A DNA stretch of 64,000 nucleotides from contig BFEA01000341.1 of assembly GCA_003427395.1 (NCBI GenBank), positions 1,125,447-1,189,446 of the forward strand, given 5' to 3'. The notes under the pieces are model-generated. The model made no database searches, was not told the origin of the DNA, and was given only the letters and a program-made list of their open reading frames with translations. Below, piece by piece: positions 8,215-19,257 of this stretch (positions within the stretch are counted from its first letter, which is position 1; each line of letters starts with the position of its first letter). Both the position numbers and the translations under genes were made by a program. The DNA comes from Chara braunii. Taxonomy: Eukaryota > Streptophyta > Charophyceae > Charales > Characeae.

Positions 8215-11080
8215 ATGACGGATATGGCGGCCACAGCAGCAGTAGTTGTAAGAGGGAGAGATGGGAGGAAGGGTCAAGCAGTTGATGAAGATGATGCTTT
8301 CGTGACCATTTCTGATGATGAGGATGATAATGATTCCGGGCTTATGTGTGATGAAGATGAGGACGCTGCGCCTCAGTCGCCGATCGCACCGTCGATGATA
8401 ACTCAGGATCTGGATCTGGACGGCGGCGGCGGCGGTAAGGATCTGTACGGCGGTTTGGGCTTCCCTTCTTCTGCATCTTCAGGTTCTGGCTGTCCTGGAT
8501 TGCCTTCGTCTGCGTTTTGTATCATTGACGTTGACGTCAGGAAGTGTGATGATGGCGATGGTGATGATGATGATGATGACGGCTGTGATGAACAGGAGCG
8601 CGCGGGAGCGGCGGACGTCTTGGTGACAGGTTTTTGTGAAGAAGATGAGGAGGGTGAGTCGAAGGATGATGAAGACGCCTTGTTGAACAGTGATCGTGGA
8701 AAGAGAGAAGGGAAGCTTGAGGAACCAGGGAAGGGTAGGGGCGAGGGGAGAGAGAAGGCCAATGGTGAGGGGAAGTGTGAGGTGGGTGGGAATTGGAATC
8801 CCTGTACTGATAACAAGGAGCATCGGTATGCGGCGGGGTCAATTTTTGTTGACGAAGCCACGTGTAGTAAGCCGTTGAGTCTTGTGGGGGGTCGTAGGGA
8901 CGACATCGACGTGTTGGGTTGCGTTGGGAGGACCGTCCCGACTCCCTCCTCCTCCATCCCCTTGGGGGGAGCGGAGCGCATCTTTTCCTCTCTGATGGCG
9001 GCAGGAGCATCGAGTGACAGTGACGGCAACATGAAGTTATTGTTGTCAACGAAAAAGAAGCACTCGGACGAGGAGGAGAGTCGGGCGTTGTATAGCGCGT
9101 CTTTGTGTAGCGCGGCGGCTTTGTGTCAGCGTTCTTTGGAGGGAAAGGAGGGCGTTCCTCCTATTTCTGTGGGATTTCGAGGAGGAGGCGCGGGGCTTGT
9201 GGTGCAGCATCAGCAGGAGGAGAAGGAGGAGGAGGAGGTGGTTGGCGGGGGCAGCGGGAAGTGTTCGCCGGTGGTGGTTGACTCCAACAGATCATCTGGG
9301 TCGGGATTGATCGTTGATGGCGATGGTGATCCATCGAAGGATAAGATGGGGGGGAAGGCGTCGGACGTGCTTGATGATGACTCAGCAAGAAGAGCCGGCG
9401 GGGGGGGAAGAGGAAGGGTGCGAGCGGGGGGGGCAGGCGGAGACAGGACACGAGGAGGCTTGGCCTCGGCGACGGAGACGGTGAATAGGGTATGGATCGT
9501 GGAGCATGCAGGCAAGGATGGGTGGCGTGCGAAGGAGGAGGAGGAGGAGGGAGGGGGAGAGGGAGAGGAGAGGGAGGAGAGGGAGGAGAAGTTGTGGAGT
9601 TGCAGAGCGTGTACTTTCGACAATACCCGAGATCGAAGGCGATGCGAGATGTGTGACTCTCCCGTTCCTCCCGAAAAGGTGACAAGGGGGAAACGGAGCG
9701 TGACGGGAAAGAGAGGAGGAGGAGGAGGAGGAGGAGGAGAAGAAGGGAAAGGAGGGAGCGGAGGAAGGGGCAGGGGGGTGATGATGAAGAAGATGTGTGG
9801 AGAGGTGGGCGGCGGCGCTGCTGCTACGTCGTCTTCCTCCTTCTCTTCCTTATTGCAGTCCTCTGCCCTGCAGCAGCAGCAGCAGACCTGGACTTGTCAG
9901 ATCTGCACACTCGTGAACGACAAAAAGCGCAAAGCTTGTGCGGCGTGCGACTGGCACCCGCGTGTGGATGGTATCGCGCTTGCCGCCGAGGTCCCAACTG
10001 TGGCGGCGATGGCGATGGGTCTTCTTGATCCCTATCCCAATCCCAATAGCAATTACCCCAGAGGAGGTTGGCACGAAGGCGGTATGGGTTCCGAAGCTGT
10101 GGAGAAGGACGAGAGGGAGGAGGAAGGGCTGGGGAGCGGAATGATGGGAGCAGCAGGAGGTCATCAAGCGAGTGCCAGCGAGGTGACACGTGTCGCCAGC
10201 CGCCGTTTTGGCGGGAACAGCGTGTTCTTCGTCGGCGGGGGGTTACAGGATTGGGATGAACGAGTGCGGTGCAGAAGTTCTTCAAAGCTGTCTTTGAGAG
10301 AGCAGGGCAAGGCGCTTCTGCCATCCGGACGGCGAGCAGGAGGTGTTGGTGAGGGAGGAGGAGGAGGAGGAGGAGGAGAGGGAGCAGTTGCGGGAGCCTG
10401 GTTTGCACAAGATGGAGTGGACGAGAAGGAAGACGCCATAGCCAGATTCAAGAAACATGCGCATGAAGACTCAAAAGTTAGGTGGGGGATAGAGAAGTCC
10501 TCAGGGAGGTTGAGATTGGATACCAGCTCTGATCTGACCTGCAAGAAGAGCGTGGGAGAACCTGTGGTGGCTGGACTCGATGGCAGAGATATAGAGGAAG
10601 CCATAGCCAAGATCGAAGCAAACGATAGAGAGGAAGCCATAGCCAAGATTGAAGCAAACGCCATAGCCGCAGTCGATGATGACTCGGCGGCAAATAGGGT
10701 TGCTGAAGAAGCCGCCATCGCCAGATCGAGAGAGAGAAAGGAGGAGGAAGGTAGTGTATCCCGGTGCAACGAGGACAATGTCCAACCCATCAATAAGAAA
10801 GGGCATGGAAGAAGGGGAGGGGTCGGCGATGGAGGATATGGGAGAAGGGGAGAGAGAGAAAGAGGTGTTTTTTCCGGTCGAGGACGAGAACAGAAATCGG
10901 CGGCGGTTGTTATTGATTTAGAAGAAGACGAACAGGCTTCGGGAGACACGCGCCACGATGATAGTGGTGCAGGGGCTACAGTGGTGGCTGCTTTGCCGAC
11001 GTCCTCCTCCCGGCTTCTGGATTATGAAGATGTTGATGACCAATACGTGGGAGCAAATGGTGAACCGACCACCTCCGGAG
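8215..11080 (+). CDS. Acidic NZF zinc-finger protein with SUMO-interacting-like motifs (long first exon)
   Basis: Open for about 955 codons from the ATG at 8215. Upstream in-frame codons lack an ATG. Domains seen: an N-terminal acidic region with FVTISDDEDD (residues about 29-38) and FCIIDVDV (101-108). A first RanBP2/NZF finger at about 461-480 has W-x-C-x2-C-TF-x-N-x6-C-x-M-C, with the TF and M residues that contact ubiquitin in Npl4-type fingers. A second finger at about 559-578 has TL in place of TF. There are Gly/Arg-rich stretches, a tandem helical EEAIAKIEAN repeat near 785-815, and VVIDLEEDE (about 898-906), a canonical SIM. The frame runs on to 11211, but that tail is poly-T-derived phenylalanine. 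GAG|GTATTA at 11080/11081 is a likely splice donor, leaving one base (phase 1). The role is inferred as ubiquitin/SUMO recognition, probably nuclear. The family is otherwise not recognised. It may join the RING exon at 45077. Confidence 0.75.
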
Positions 11081-11211
11081 GTATTATTATTATGCAATAC
11101 GTAGCAGTCAGCTGCTCCTTCAGTGGTGGGACGGGGGCAAAGGAGGGAGGGGGGGAGGAGCGTTTTTTTTTTGTTTTTTGTGAAAGAAAACTGTTTTTTT
11201 TTTGTTTTTGA

Positions 11212-11689
11212 AAACCGTGCTACATTCGTCTCTCAAATATTTCATCATCTTTCAAATTCTTTCAATTCACCTAAGGCTTATACAGGGGACCCCTGCGAAC
11301 ATAGCTTTGTTGTCTCCCTCGGGCCATCAGAGGGGATGCATGTTGTCCCCCGCGCCAACCGTGGTGGTCAAGGATCATTGTATTTGGTGGAAAAAGTTCT
11401 GTTTTTTTCAATTTTTTAGAAAGAAAGCATTTTAATATATTTATTTTTATTTATTTTTGAAGCATACCATTGTATTGGCTGGGAATTTTTTTTTTTTTTT
11501 GCAATATATATTGTTGGAAACCGAGTCCAGCGTTCGTAATGTCGAAGAAATATTTCTCACACTGTTTTTCCTTCTGTCATGGTCGAGGGACGTTTCAATA
11601 TATGGTGGCGATGCCCCACAGCAAGGGGGGGGGGGGCCCCCCCCTCCTGACCAAAGGGAAAAAAGAAAAAAAAAAGCTTATATTCCTCA
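11212..11689. other. Putative intron, AT-rich
   Basis: Poly-T runs, no exon recognised. A G12 next to C7 at about 11627-11643 gives strong slippage-prone sequence. Confidence 0.4.
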
Positions 11690-11757
11690 TTTAAGAAGAA
11701 AAGGGAGAGAGAGAGAGAGAGACACTTATTCGACTGTTTTTTGAGAGAGAGAGAGAG

Positions 11758-11802
<45 letters not shown>
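11690..11802 (+). repeat. (GA)n tracts and a 40-nt poly-G run
   Basis: (GA)n at about 11705-11721 and 11743-11758, then 40 consecutive G at 11763-11802. Such a long G homopolymer is rare and could form quadruplexes. Its exact length may be an assembly estimate. Confidence 0.85.
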
Positions 11803-11803
<1 letters not shown>

Positions 11804-12015
11804 GGTAGGCGGGTCCGATGATTTCTTAAGTTGGCAAGTTTTTCATTTTTTGTTCGGTCGTTTGTGTGTGAGTGTCGCGACGAAAATTTCATGACTGGGA
11901 AATAGATGCAGTGGCTCATATTTTCTTTGTTTATTCTGAAGCTTCTTCTCTGGTTTTTTATTTTTAGTGAATTGTATTTCCATTCTTTGTATAGGCGACA
12001 AAATTAGCATTATAC

Positions 12016-12299
12016 CTAGGCTACCAGCCTGGCTGCCCGGTTCACCTTTTTTTCCCGGGCTGCCCGGCCGTGCAAGGACCAAAGAAGTTCCCAGCAAAAG
12101 AAGAAAAAAAAAAACTCAAAAAATCTGAAAAAGAAAATGTTATGCAGAAAAATAAACTGATCAACTTTTGCCTCGGGGCCACTTTGAAATTCTTTATAAA
12201 ATAAAATAAAATAAAATAAGAAGTATTTATTTTTGTTTTGATTTTTATTTTATTTTTGGCCAGGCCGGGCAAGTGGTCCGGGCCACTCTGGTAGCCTAG
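12016..12299. mobile_element. Complete hAT-type MITE with 8-bp target duplication
   Basis: Perfect 12-bp terminal inverted repeats (CTAGGCTACCAG at 12016-12027, CTGGTAGCCTAG at 12288-12299), extended imperfectly by a GC-rich TGGC..CCCGG stretch. They are flanked by identical 8-bp direct repeats CATTATAC (12008-12015 and 12300-12307). An 8-bp duplication is the hAT signature. The 284-bp interior is AT-rich and non-coding, so the element needs a transposase from elsewhere. A hAT transposase pseudogene lies at 38-41 kb, but I cannot show that its ends match. Confidence 0.85.
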
Positions 12300-12307
12300 C
12301 ATTATAC

Positions 12308-13430
12308 ATACAGAAATATACAAAAGAATTATCATTGAAAAAAAGTGGAGGAGGATTAGGAAAGAAGTGAAACTGGATAGCAATTATTGCAAATGAAATT
12401 GAATTAATTGGTAATTTATTCATTATGTTCCGAGTATGATTATCAAAAAAATTCTGCATCTCCCGTTGGCCTCATGTGCCATCCTGGGCAAGCTTGGCGC
12501 CCGCCATCTAGAGATATGCCGTTGGTGCCCCCGAGTGGCATTGAACTGCTGATGTTCATAGGGGGAGGGGACCCAAGGGAAGGCACAGTGACTGGCCCAT
12601 CGAAGAAGCTCGGTCCATATGCTACCGGCTGCCCCCTGGCTGCCCCCTGGCCGGTATCGCTCACCTGCTGTAGCAGTCATCGCACCTGCTGGTGGGTGCA
12701 GCTCCCGCAGTTCCATCATTGGAGGCTTGAGCACGGACGTGGCTGCTACGGGGTTCCCCGTAATACTATAATGACAATAAAAAAGGCCTGGAAGGCCGTC
12801 CTGTCCAGATTTGACAGGTAATTGAATTGGTTGGGCTTAAAGAATTAGCCTTAAACCACCACTACCTCCGATCCAGTTTTTGCGGATCCTGAATTTCACT
12901 GCGCACCAAGTTTTGCAGATGCATTCTACTAGGGTCAATGTGACTGTGCCCTTACTGAGGGGGTCTGTCTACTCAACAGCAAACAAAAAAGGAAAAGGAA
13001 AAAAAAGCATCCTTATGCTGGTTCCGGTCCGATACACGGCGCTACACTACCAGTGTGAGTAGGAGGAAAGTAGGGCAGTTAGCCCCGTGGAAAACGCCCT
13101 GCCTCACTGGCAGGGCACCAGAAAGACTTGCAAAGAAAGTTAAAAAAAATAAAGAACTTCAGCACCTCCATTCCACACGTAGTGGCCAGATACAAGCACT
13201 CGTGTGAGGGAAAACTCCGTGAGGGTGTTCCATGATGTAGGTGGAAATGAAATTATTTAGTTTTTTTCCTTTTTTTTTTTTGTTTATTTGTTTTCAAAGA
13301 AGGCTGCCGTGCCTGCCCAGATGCGTCAGACTCTGACGAGCAGGATATTAGATGGACTTCGCGTTTGCCTGTGAAAGGTAGTGTAAAAATAAATCTCCAA
13401 AAACAAAAATCTGTATCATGGAAAGAAGTC
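12308..13430. other. Non-genic stretch
   Basis: Only short unsupported frames. 12468-12760 is GC-richer with no homology recognised. A duplicated TGGCTGCCCCCTGG occurs near 12636. Confidence 0.4.
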
Positions 13431-13439
13431 TTGGGATGT

Positions 13440-13570
13440 TATGGGGTATTGGGCCTCACTCCTCACCATATGCACAAAGACAAAATATATGGCGGTGCAT
13501 CTTCCCCTGATTTAGCGGAAGATCCGTTCTCATTTTGCGCACTGGTTAGTAGTGAAGTCAAGCGTCTTGA
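13440..13570 (+). repeat. Nested-palindrome core copy
   Basis: ATGGCGGTGCATCTTCCCCT, then AGCGGAAGATCCGTTCTCAT and TTTTGCGCACTGG. The inner ATCTTCC/GGAAGAT hairpin is intact. Outer arms are decayed (CCTCACTCCTCACCATATGC on the left). Confidence 0.65.
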
Positions 13571-13867
13571 AGGAATGCGGAAAATCAGTAAGTGAGTATA
13601 AGGACGGAATTTGGGTCAGATACATCCAAGACGGCTTTTATGGACCAGGTCAGACCACACCGGGCTGCGGTCAAAACCAAACCATATTCGGTTTTTTCTT
13701 TTCCAATGTAGGGCTAGGACTTTTTACGTATTTCTGAACGGAATCGTGCGGTTGGATAGATCCAAGTAACGGTCCGATAAATTCAAGATTGTGCTAGTGT
13801 GAGTATGTAGGTACAGAAAGGTGCAGAAAGGTGTGATGACAATATGGCGTCAAACATTGTAATGGCA

Positions 13868-14215
13868 GCATCTTGCATGAAACACGCGGTGTGATTGTTC
13901 ATAATGACAGTGTCTTGCATGAAGCACACGGTGTGATTGTTCATTACGCACAGAAAAAATACACCGACGAACGCAGTAAGGGCCTCGCCACAGCACTCTC
14001 GAAATGTGAAAAAGACAAAAATGTGGCGGGTGCGATTGTTCATTATGCAAAGAAAAAATACACCGACGAATGCAGTAAGGGCCTCGCCACAGCACTCTCA
14101 AAATGTGAAAAAGACGAAAATGTGGCGGGTGCATCTGGCCGTCTCTGAGCAGGAAGTTCATTCTCATTTTGCACATTTCGAGAGTGGTGTGGTGATGCTC
14201 CAACTCATCCGGTAG
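13868..14215 (+). repeat. Tandem nested-palindrome arms plus one core
   Basis: A unit of about 104 bp (TGTGATTGTTCATTA, AAAAAATACACCGACGAA, GTAAGGGCCTCGCCACAGCA, CTCTC.AAATGTGAAAAAGAC) is present twice in full (about 13930-14035 and 14036-14140) with a partial third before. The last copy ends in a core (GGAAGTTCATTCTCATTTTG) and right arm CGAGAGTGGTGTGGTGATGC. Confidence 0.7.
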
Positions 14216-14377
14216 GGTAGGGTTGCAAAAACACAGTGTGATTGTTCATTACACAAGTTAAAAAAATACAAAGACGAACGCGGTAACTCATCCCGTGGTG
14301 TATGGCAACCCTGACCGGTTTCGGTCACCGCCATGCCCCATGCAACCTCCCTTCAGAGGGCTTGCCCGCCAGTCTTT

Positions 14378-14499
14378 GGGTCTCGCTCCACTACTCTCGA
14401 CCTTCACAAAAGACAGAAGTCATGGCGGTGTATCTTTCCATGCTCTAGCGGAAGATTCACTCTCGTTTTGCACATGTCGAGAGTGGTGGAGCGAGGCCC
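14378..14499 (+). mobile_element. Best-preserved nested-palindrome element (122 bp)
   Basis: Outer arms of about 33 bp: GGGTCTCGCTCCACTACTCT on the left against AGAGTGGTGGAGCGAGGCCC on the right, matching as reverse complements except for two positions. Core: ATGGCGGTGTATCTTTCCAT, CTAGCGGAAGATTCACTCTC, TTTTGC. No target-site duplication is obvious, and CTTCAGAGGGCTT repeats flank it at 14352 and 14561. Non-coding MITE-like element. Confidence 0.75.
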
Positions 14500-14779
14500 T
14501 TTCACCCTACATTCACCTCTTCGTCTCATCAACCCGCCGCCGTAGTTGATACTCCATCCCTTCAGAGGGCTTACCCCCACCAGCTTTCACCCTACATTCA
14601 CCCCTTCAACTCACCAACCCACCGCCAGAGTTGGAGTCGAACTAGCTGAGGACCCGAAAGGACCGAAACTACTAGCACCCATCGTGGTTATAGGGCATTC
14701 TACCAGTAACCCGTTGTTCCCATCCAGTAGCACGACTCAATTCTGCCTGGTCCAGATATTTTGATAACTTGTAACATAA

Positions 14780-15215
14780 CTTCGGTGCCTATGCTGATAG
14801 TTAATTCTTGGCCGTTGATCTTCCTAACCTATGGTTGGAAATTGAGAATTCGGGTAAGTGGGACTTGGCCTCGGGTATCCGTGTACCAAAGTCTGCCTCC
14901 CGCTCTATGGTACTTACCGAGTCGCTTCTCATGTTCCCTTGTTGTGCCAATGGCTAGTTCTGCCCGGGTCCAAGTCCTGTCTCGTACTTGTACTTTTTTC
15001 ATACCATGCACAGATTGAACCCGCTTTCCGAAACAAATCCCCTTTGGGAACCCAGCCAATTTTTATTCGTCTTTTCCTGGTTCTAAACCAGCCCCAGTTC
15101 GACGTATACCCCTGTCCGAATGTCCCACCTGTCCACTCTCACCATTGGTACACACGTAAACCACCAGTCTACCCAACACCGAAAAGTGGCATTCCGGTGA
15201 GTTCGGGGCGGGTCT
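14780..15215. other. Non-genic stretch with a relic palindrome
   Basis: 14800-14880 matches half of the 1726-1823 palindrome (GAGAATTCGGGTAAGTGGGA). The rest shows no recognisable feature. Confidence 0.4.
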
Positions 15216-15611
15216 TTAGGGGGGGTGCCAACCAGCAGGCGCAGGTGGGTCCAGTCCTGCAGTTTTCACATTTAACTTTGGCGAGTTTTCGTGCTCAGAA
15301 AAATTAGGAAAAAAATCTGAAAATTTGAGATCCTGTAGATTAGGTTGTGATATTTCCAGGAAATATATCAAAACAATGGGAAAAAAATCATTTTGCCCAT
15401 GAAATAAATGCTGCGCCAATCTGTCACATTTTTTGTTTTTGCCACTCTACATCTTGTGGGCCAACGGGAAAAGTACCCCAATTTTAACGATTTTTCATGC
15501 GCAGATGAAAATTGGAGGGTTGGTAGATTTGGTTGTGATCTTTGCAGGAAAAATATTTGCGAGGGTGTATGCCTCGGCATAGGGACCTGCAGCAGGTGCG
15601 TGCCCGCCCTA
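15216..15611. repeat. Possible TIR element
   Basis: Ends are approximate inverted repeats, both starting TAGGG when read inward (TAGGGGGGGTGCCAACCAGC and, reverse complemented, TAGGGCGGGCACGCACCTGC). The AT-rich interior contains GGTTGTGATxTTTxCAGGAA twice (about 15340 and 15530). No target-site duplication found, so the call is tentative. Confidence 0.35.
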
Positions 15612-16699
15612 AGTGAACGCGGCCCCCTTTATCTCAATGCGCCCTGAACTTGTCAATTTTGCAAATCTTGGTCGGCGCCAGACAGTTGCCACGCGCCAGT
15701 TGGTTGCAATCCGCCTTGCTCGTGAGAATCCAAAATATTTGTGAGCCTTCCAGGCTCTTCCAGCAACGTGGTCGAAGCAGGGAGCATCGCACGTTTCTGC
15801 CTGGGTGGTTGGGCATGCCAACCAATTCGGTCCCAGACCACTGTCTGAATCGGGCCTGGGCGCAGACACTTTGGCCGAGACTGAAGCTACTGGGAACTCG
15901 GTCGGACATGGGGGTAGCAAAGGCAAGCGCCCGCCTCTTTCCATATAGGAAAGGGCAGGGCACAGGGCGAGGTAGTCGGGCACTTGCAAGCACATGCGAC
16001 AGTGCTGCTGGAGCTAGCGCTCGCGGGGCTGCTGCTGTGCTAGTGTGGGCAAGTGTGCGCGCGCCTGTACGAGGAGGGCACTGCTAAGGGCAGCGGCATA
16101 GCCAGCCCCACGTAGTTGGGGCTCAGCTTGGACATAGCCAGTGGGAGGAGGTGGTGATCTTCGTGTATGAGTGAGAAGACGTGGGCGATGAAGTCAAGGT
16201 TGAGAGAGAGAGAGAGAGACAAGGTCGATGATCTGAGGGCACGTGCCTGGTCTTGGCGATGGTCTACAAGGGTCGACATCTTCATGCAGTTCGGCTCTGT
16301 TGCTGACGTCAACAGGATGCATTGCCAATTCGTAGGCTGCTAGTAGCTGTGTAGAAGTAGTCTAGGCGCTGAGTGCCAAGTAGGAGGAAGGACTCTGCAT
16401 ACATATGTTGGTGGTGACGAGAGCATGCTCTCATTGACATTCGGATTCAGTGCTTTGTTTCTCCGTTGGTGGAATATCAGTGCATTACTGCTTTTTGGAC
16501 AGCTTTTCGGCTTGCGGGCTTTCAATGCAATTTTTGCACTGTGGATTCCTGTCATTTCGTTATACCTTATTTACCTTGCATATTGAAACGGTTTTTACCT
16601 TACGGCAGCAGATGCAGTTCCCAGGCTCACTCGTGCCTAGGAGGCGCAGCTGCAGATTTTGCATTGTTACTGGCTAATTAGGCAGGTTGCGGTCGTGAT
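15612..16699. other. GC-rich non-genic stretch
   Basis: 15780-16090 resembles the GC-rich dispersed repeat seen at 36.5, 43.8 and 60.3 kb, including an imperfect hairpin around CTCTTTCCATATAGGAAAGG (about 15931). (GA)n at 16203-16218. No gene recognised before the gypsy gag at 16700. Confidence 0.4.
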
Positions 16700-17600
16700 A
16701 TGGTGACATACTCGAAGAGAACTGCTCTCAAGACTTTCGTAGATGCACTGCGTAACTGCTTCGAAGATAAAACTGAAGCCATGAGGACCGCTGACAAGCT
16801 CAACAATATCTATCTGAGTGTGTCGACATTAAAGGCTAGGATGGATGACCTGTTGCAGACCCCGGATCATGGTCTGACTCCCGAGCAGATTCTGAGCAAC
16901 TTTGGTAGAGCTCTTCCCGACCCCATCAAGAGAAATCTCTATGCTAAGGTAAACAAGGATGGCATGACCTATGAGCAGTTTAGCAAGATGGAAGTGGATC
17001 AGGCTGGTTTTTTCCAGGAAGCAAACTGTCATTGGTACGGTGATTTGGAGAAGGGGAAGAGTTGGAAAGGTAAGACCGTTTTAGGAAGTATTACGGGCAA
17101 AGACAACCTGGTAGTGATGTTTGGAGGAGGAGGTTGTGAAACTCTTAACTTATGACCAGATCGAGTATGGATTGGATGAGGACAATGGTGGAGCCTAGGG
17201 AGGTGATTTCGCTACTGTGGTCCATGGGGGAGGACGAGGAGGAAGAGCGGCTGAGGTAGAGGAGGCTGTGGTTGGGTTGGAAGAGGACATGGCTATCATA
17301 AGGAGTGCAGCAATGGAGGTTGTGTAAAGGGAGGTAGGGGTTATGGACCCCCATGCGGCAGCATAGGCCGAGCCCCCCAACAGCAAGGGGTAGAGGCAGT
17401 TACACCCTTGCCAACGATGGCGATCCAAGAGGTAGGGGAAAGGCACCATGCAGGTACCCATGGCACCAGGACGTGCAGGGGGAGAACCATGGAAGAAATT
17501 GAACATGCCCAATGACTTGTGGGCCAAGAGGCTCTGAGAGGGGACCTGGATCAAATGTGGAGAGGCAGGTCATATTATCCCGTGGTTCCCTGAGTTGAGA
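16700..17600 (+). pseudogene. Gypsy element A: gag
   Basis: 16700-17155 is open for 151 codons and resembles a Ty3/gypsy capsid (FVDALRNCFED, LNNIYLSVSTLKARMDDLL, LPDPIKRNLYAKV). Downstream the frame is broken by stops. A zinc knuckle is still visible at about 17548-17590 (KCGEAGHIIP), but two of its cysteine positions read as Trp, so the CCHC motif is dead. Gag would package element RNA. Here it is a relic. Confidence 0.75.
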
Positions 17601-17629
17601 TCACCGTCAAAAGGCAACATCTGGCAGGA

Positions 17630-18140
17630 GTGGTAGCTGCTCCTACTGGGGCCTTGGGTACATCACAAGAAGCACATGCTGCAAGAGAAACCTCCAACCC
17701 GAGGAACCCAATGATAAAGGCTGATGTAGACCTCGACCTAGATAGTTGTAGAGTCACTCTAGGTGGCTCCCTCATAGCCATTGGTGATGAGCTTATCACT
17801 CGTCCCCCCGCTTGGGACGAAATGAAGAAGAGAAGAGGGCAACTGATTTTAGCAGATATAGAGATTAGTCAGACGTGAGTGGGAGCCTTTGTGGATAGTG
17901 GCTCCACGCATAGTTTTATTATCATGAGAGGACAAAGGAAGTTGCACTTAGGAATGAAGGTGCGGAAGTTGAGTGAGCTGGTAGTGAGTAGATTGGCCGA
18001 TAATCGCGAGATCCTTGTGGAGGAGTACGTTGAGGGGATCACAACATACTTCCGGTTAGAGGAGGGAAAGAAGGTGGAGTAGATTTGTATTCCCTTACCA
18101 ACTTAATGGAGGACATCCTTCCTTTTGATTGGATTTTAGG
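17630..18140 (+). pseudogene. Gypsy element A: aspartic protease
   Basis: Retropepsin-like region with an intact DSG catalytic motif in GAFVDSGSTHSFI (about 17882-17920). A stop codon (TGA, 17876-17878) sits just before it. The flap/end region PFDWILGTDW at about 18124-18153 is typical of gypsy proteases. Would process the gag-pol polyprotein in an intact element. Confidence 0.75.
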
Positions 18141-18209
18141 GACAGACTGGGGAGAAGCAGCCATGGCTGCCCAGCCCCACCAGGGGCAATAAAAAGATGA
18201 GGTTGTACC

Positions 18210-19250
18210 ATTGGTCCATTTTAGAGTCCCATTTCTCTTTTTGCTGTATGGTGCCGCTGCGTTCGCCCGACACGTGTCAAAAGAGAAGTTGGAAGATCAG
18301 GTCTCTGTGGTCTATGTTAAACCGGTAAGCGAAGAGAGTAAGGTTGAAGACAAGACACCGCCCCAAGTGGGGAACCTGCTGCAAAGTTTGCTGATGTGGG
18401 AGAAGGCCCAACCGGAGTTGTAGAGCGAGATATCAAGCACCGGATTGAGATAGAGCCCAATAGCAAGATTCCCGGGTTATAGAATGTCTCCAAAGGAATT
18501 GGACGAACTGCACAGGCAGCTAAAGCTAAATAAGCTGATTGAGATGTAGATGGAGAACACCAAGATGGAGAACCCCACACACGTTGATAGAGTTGTGGTC
18601 GTTCTTAGGATTGGCCAACTAGTACCGAAAGTTTGTTTGTAACTTCACTTCTATTGCTGCTCCTTTGTGCAGGTTGTTGGGGAAGAAAACCGTTTGGAAT
18701 TGGGATAAGGACTGTAGATCAACCGTCAAAAAAGTTGAAGAAGTCACTCATCAACTATCCGCTCCTCCTGACCGTTTGTTGTGATTACCGATGCTAGCCA
18801 GTATGACATTGGTGTTATTCTCCAATAGAATGATGGGGATGGTTACAGGCCGGTTGAGTTTATGTTTTGCAGGCTCCCGAGTGACAAGGTAGAAACCTCG
18901 AGTTATGAGCGTGAGCTCTTTGCCCTTCGACAGGCTCTAGACCATTGGCAACATTACGTGCTAGGGCGATACTTCAAGGTATATTCATATCATGGAACTT
19001 TATGTTGGTTGAAGGTCGAGGCCCGGATGACGCCTAAGTTGACTAGGTGGGCGGGGGAAATTGATCGGTTTGATTTTGAGTTGAAACCAATCAAGGGTAA
19101 GTACAACGTTGTCGTTGATGCATTGAGCAAACGTGTAAATTACTTTGGTGCAATTGTTACTTGCCTAGATGCTGGCACCGATCGACAACAAAAGATCAAG
19201 GCTGCATACGCCGATGATCTCGTGTATAGTACGTTGATAAAGAAGGTATA
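18210..19250 (+). pseudogene. Gypsy element A: reverse transcriptase (core deleted) and RNase H
   Basis: The RT start is seen as YRMSPKELDELHRQLK (about 18477-18525). The catalytic palm with YxDD is absent: sequence jumps at about 18555-18590 to the FLGLAN region just after the palm (a TAG stop replaces the first Tyr at about 18623). RNase H follows: TDASQYDIGVILQ, SSYERELFALRQALDHWQHY, and NVVVDALSKR. The third acidic residue of RNase H (normally SDH) reads Tyr. Not functional. Confidence 0.75.
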
Positions 19251-19257
19251 GACCACA

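Noticed and set aside
7960-10949. Many minus-strand and off-frame open reading frames opposite the NZF/SIM exon
   Set aside because: They are mirror frames of GGA/GAG-rich coding sequence (poly-Pro, poly-Ser, poly-Leu) and lack any domain. The plus frame contains two proper zinc fingers.
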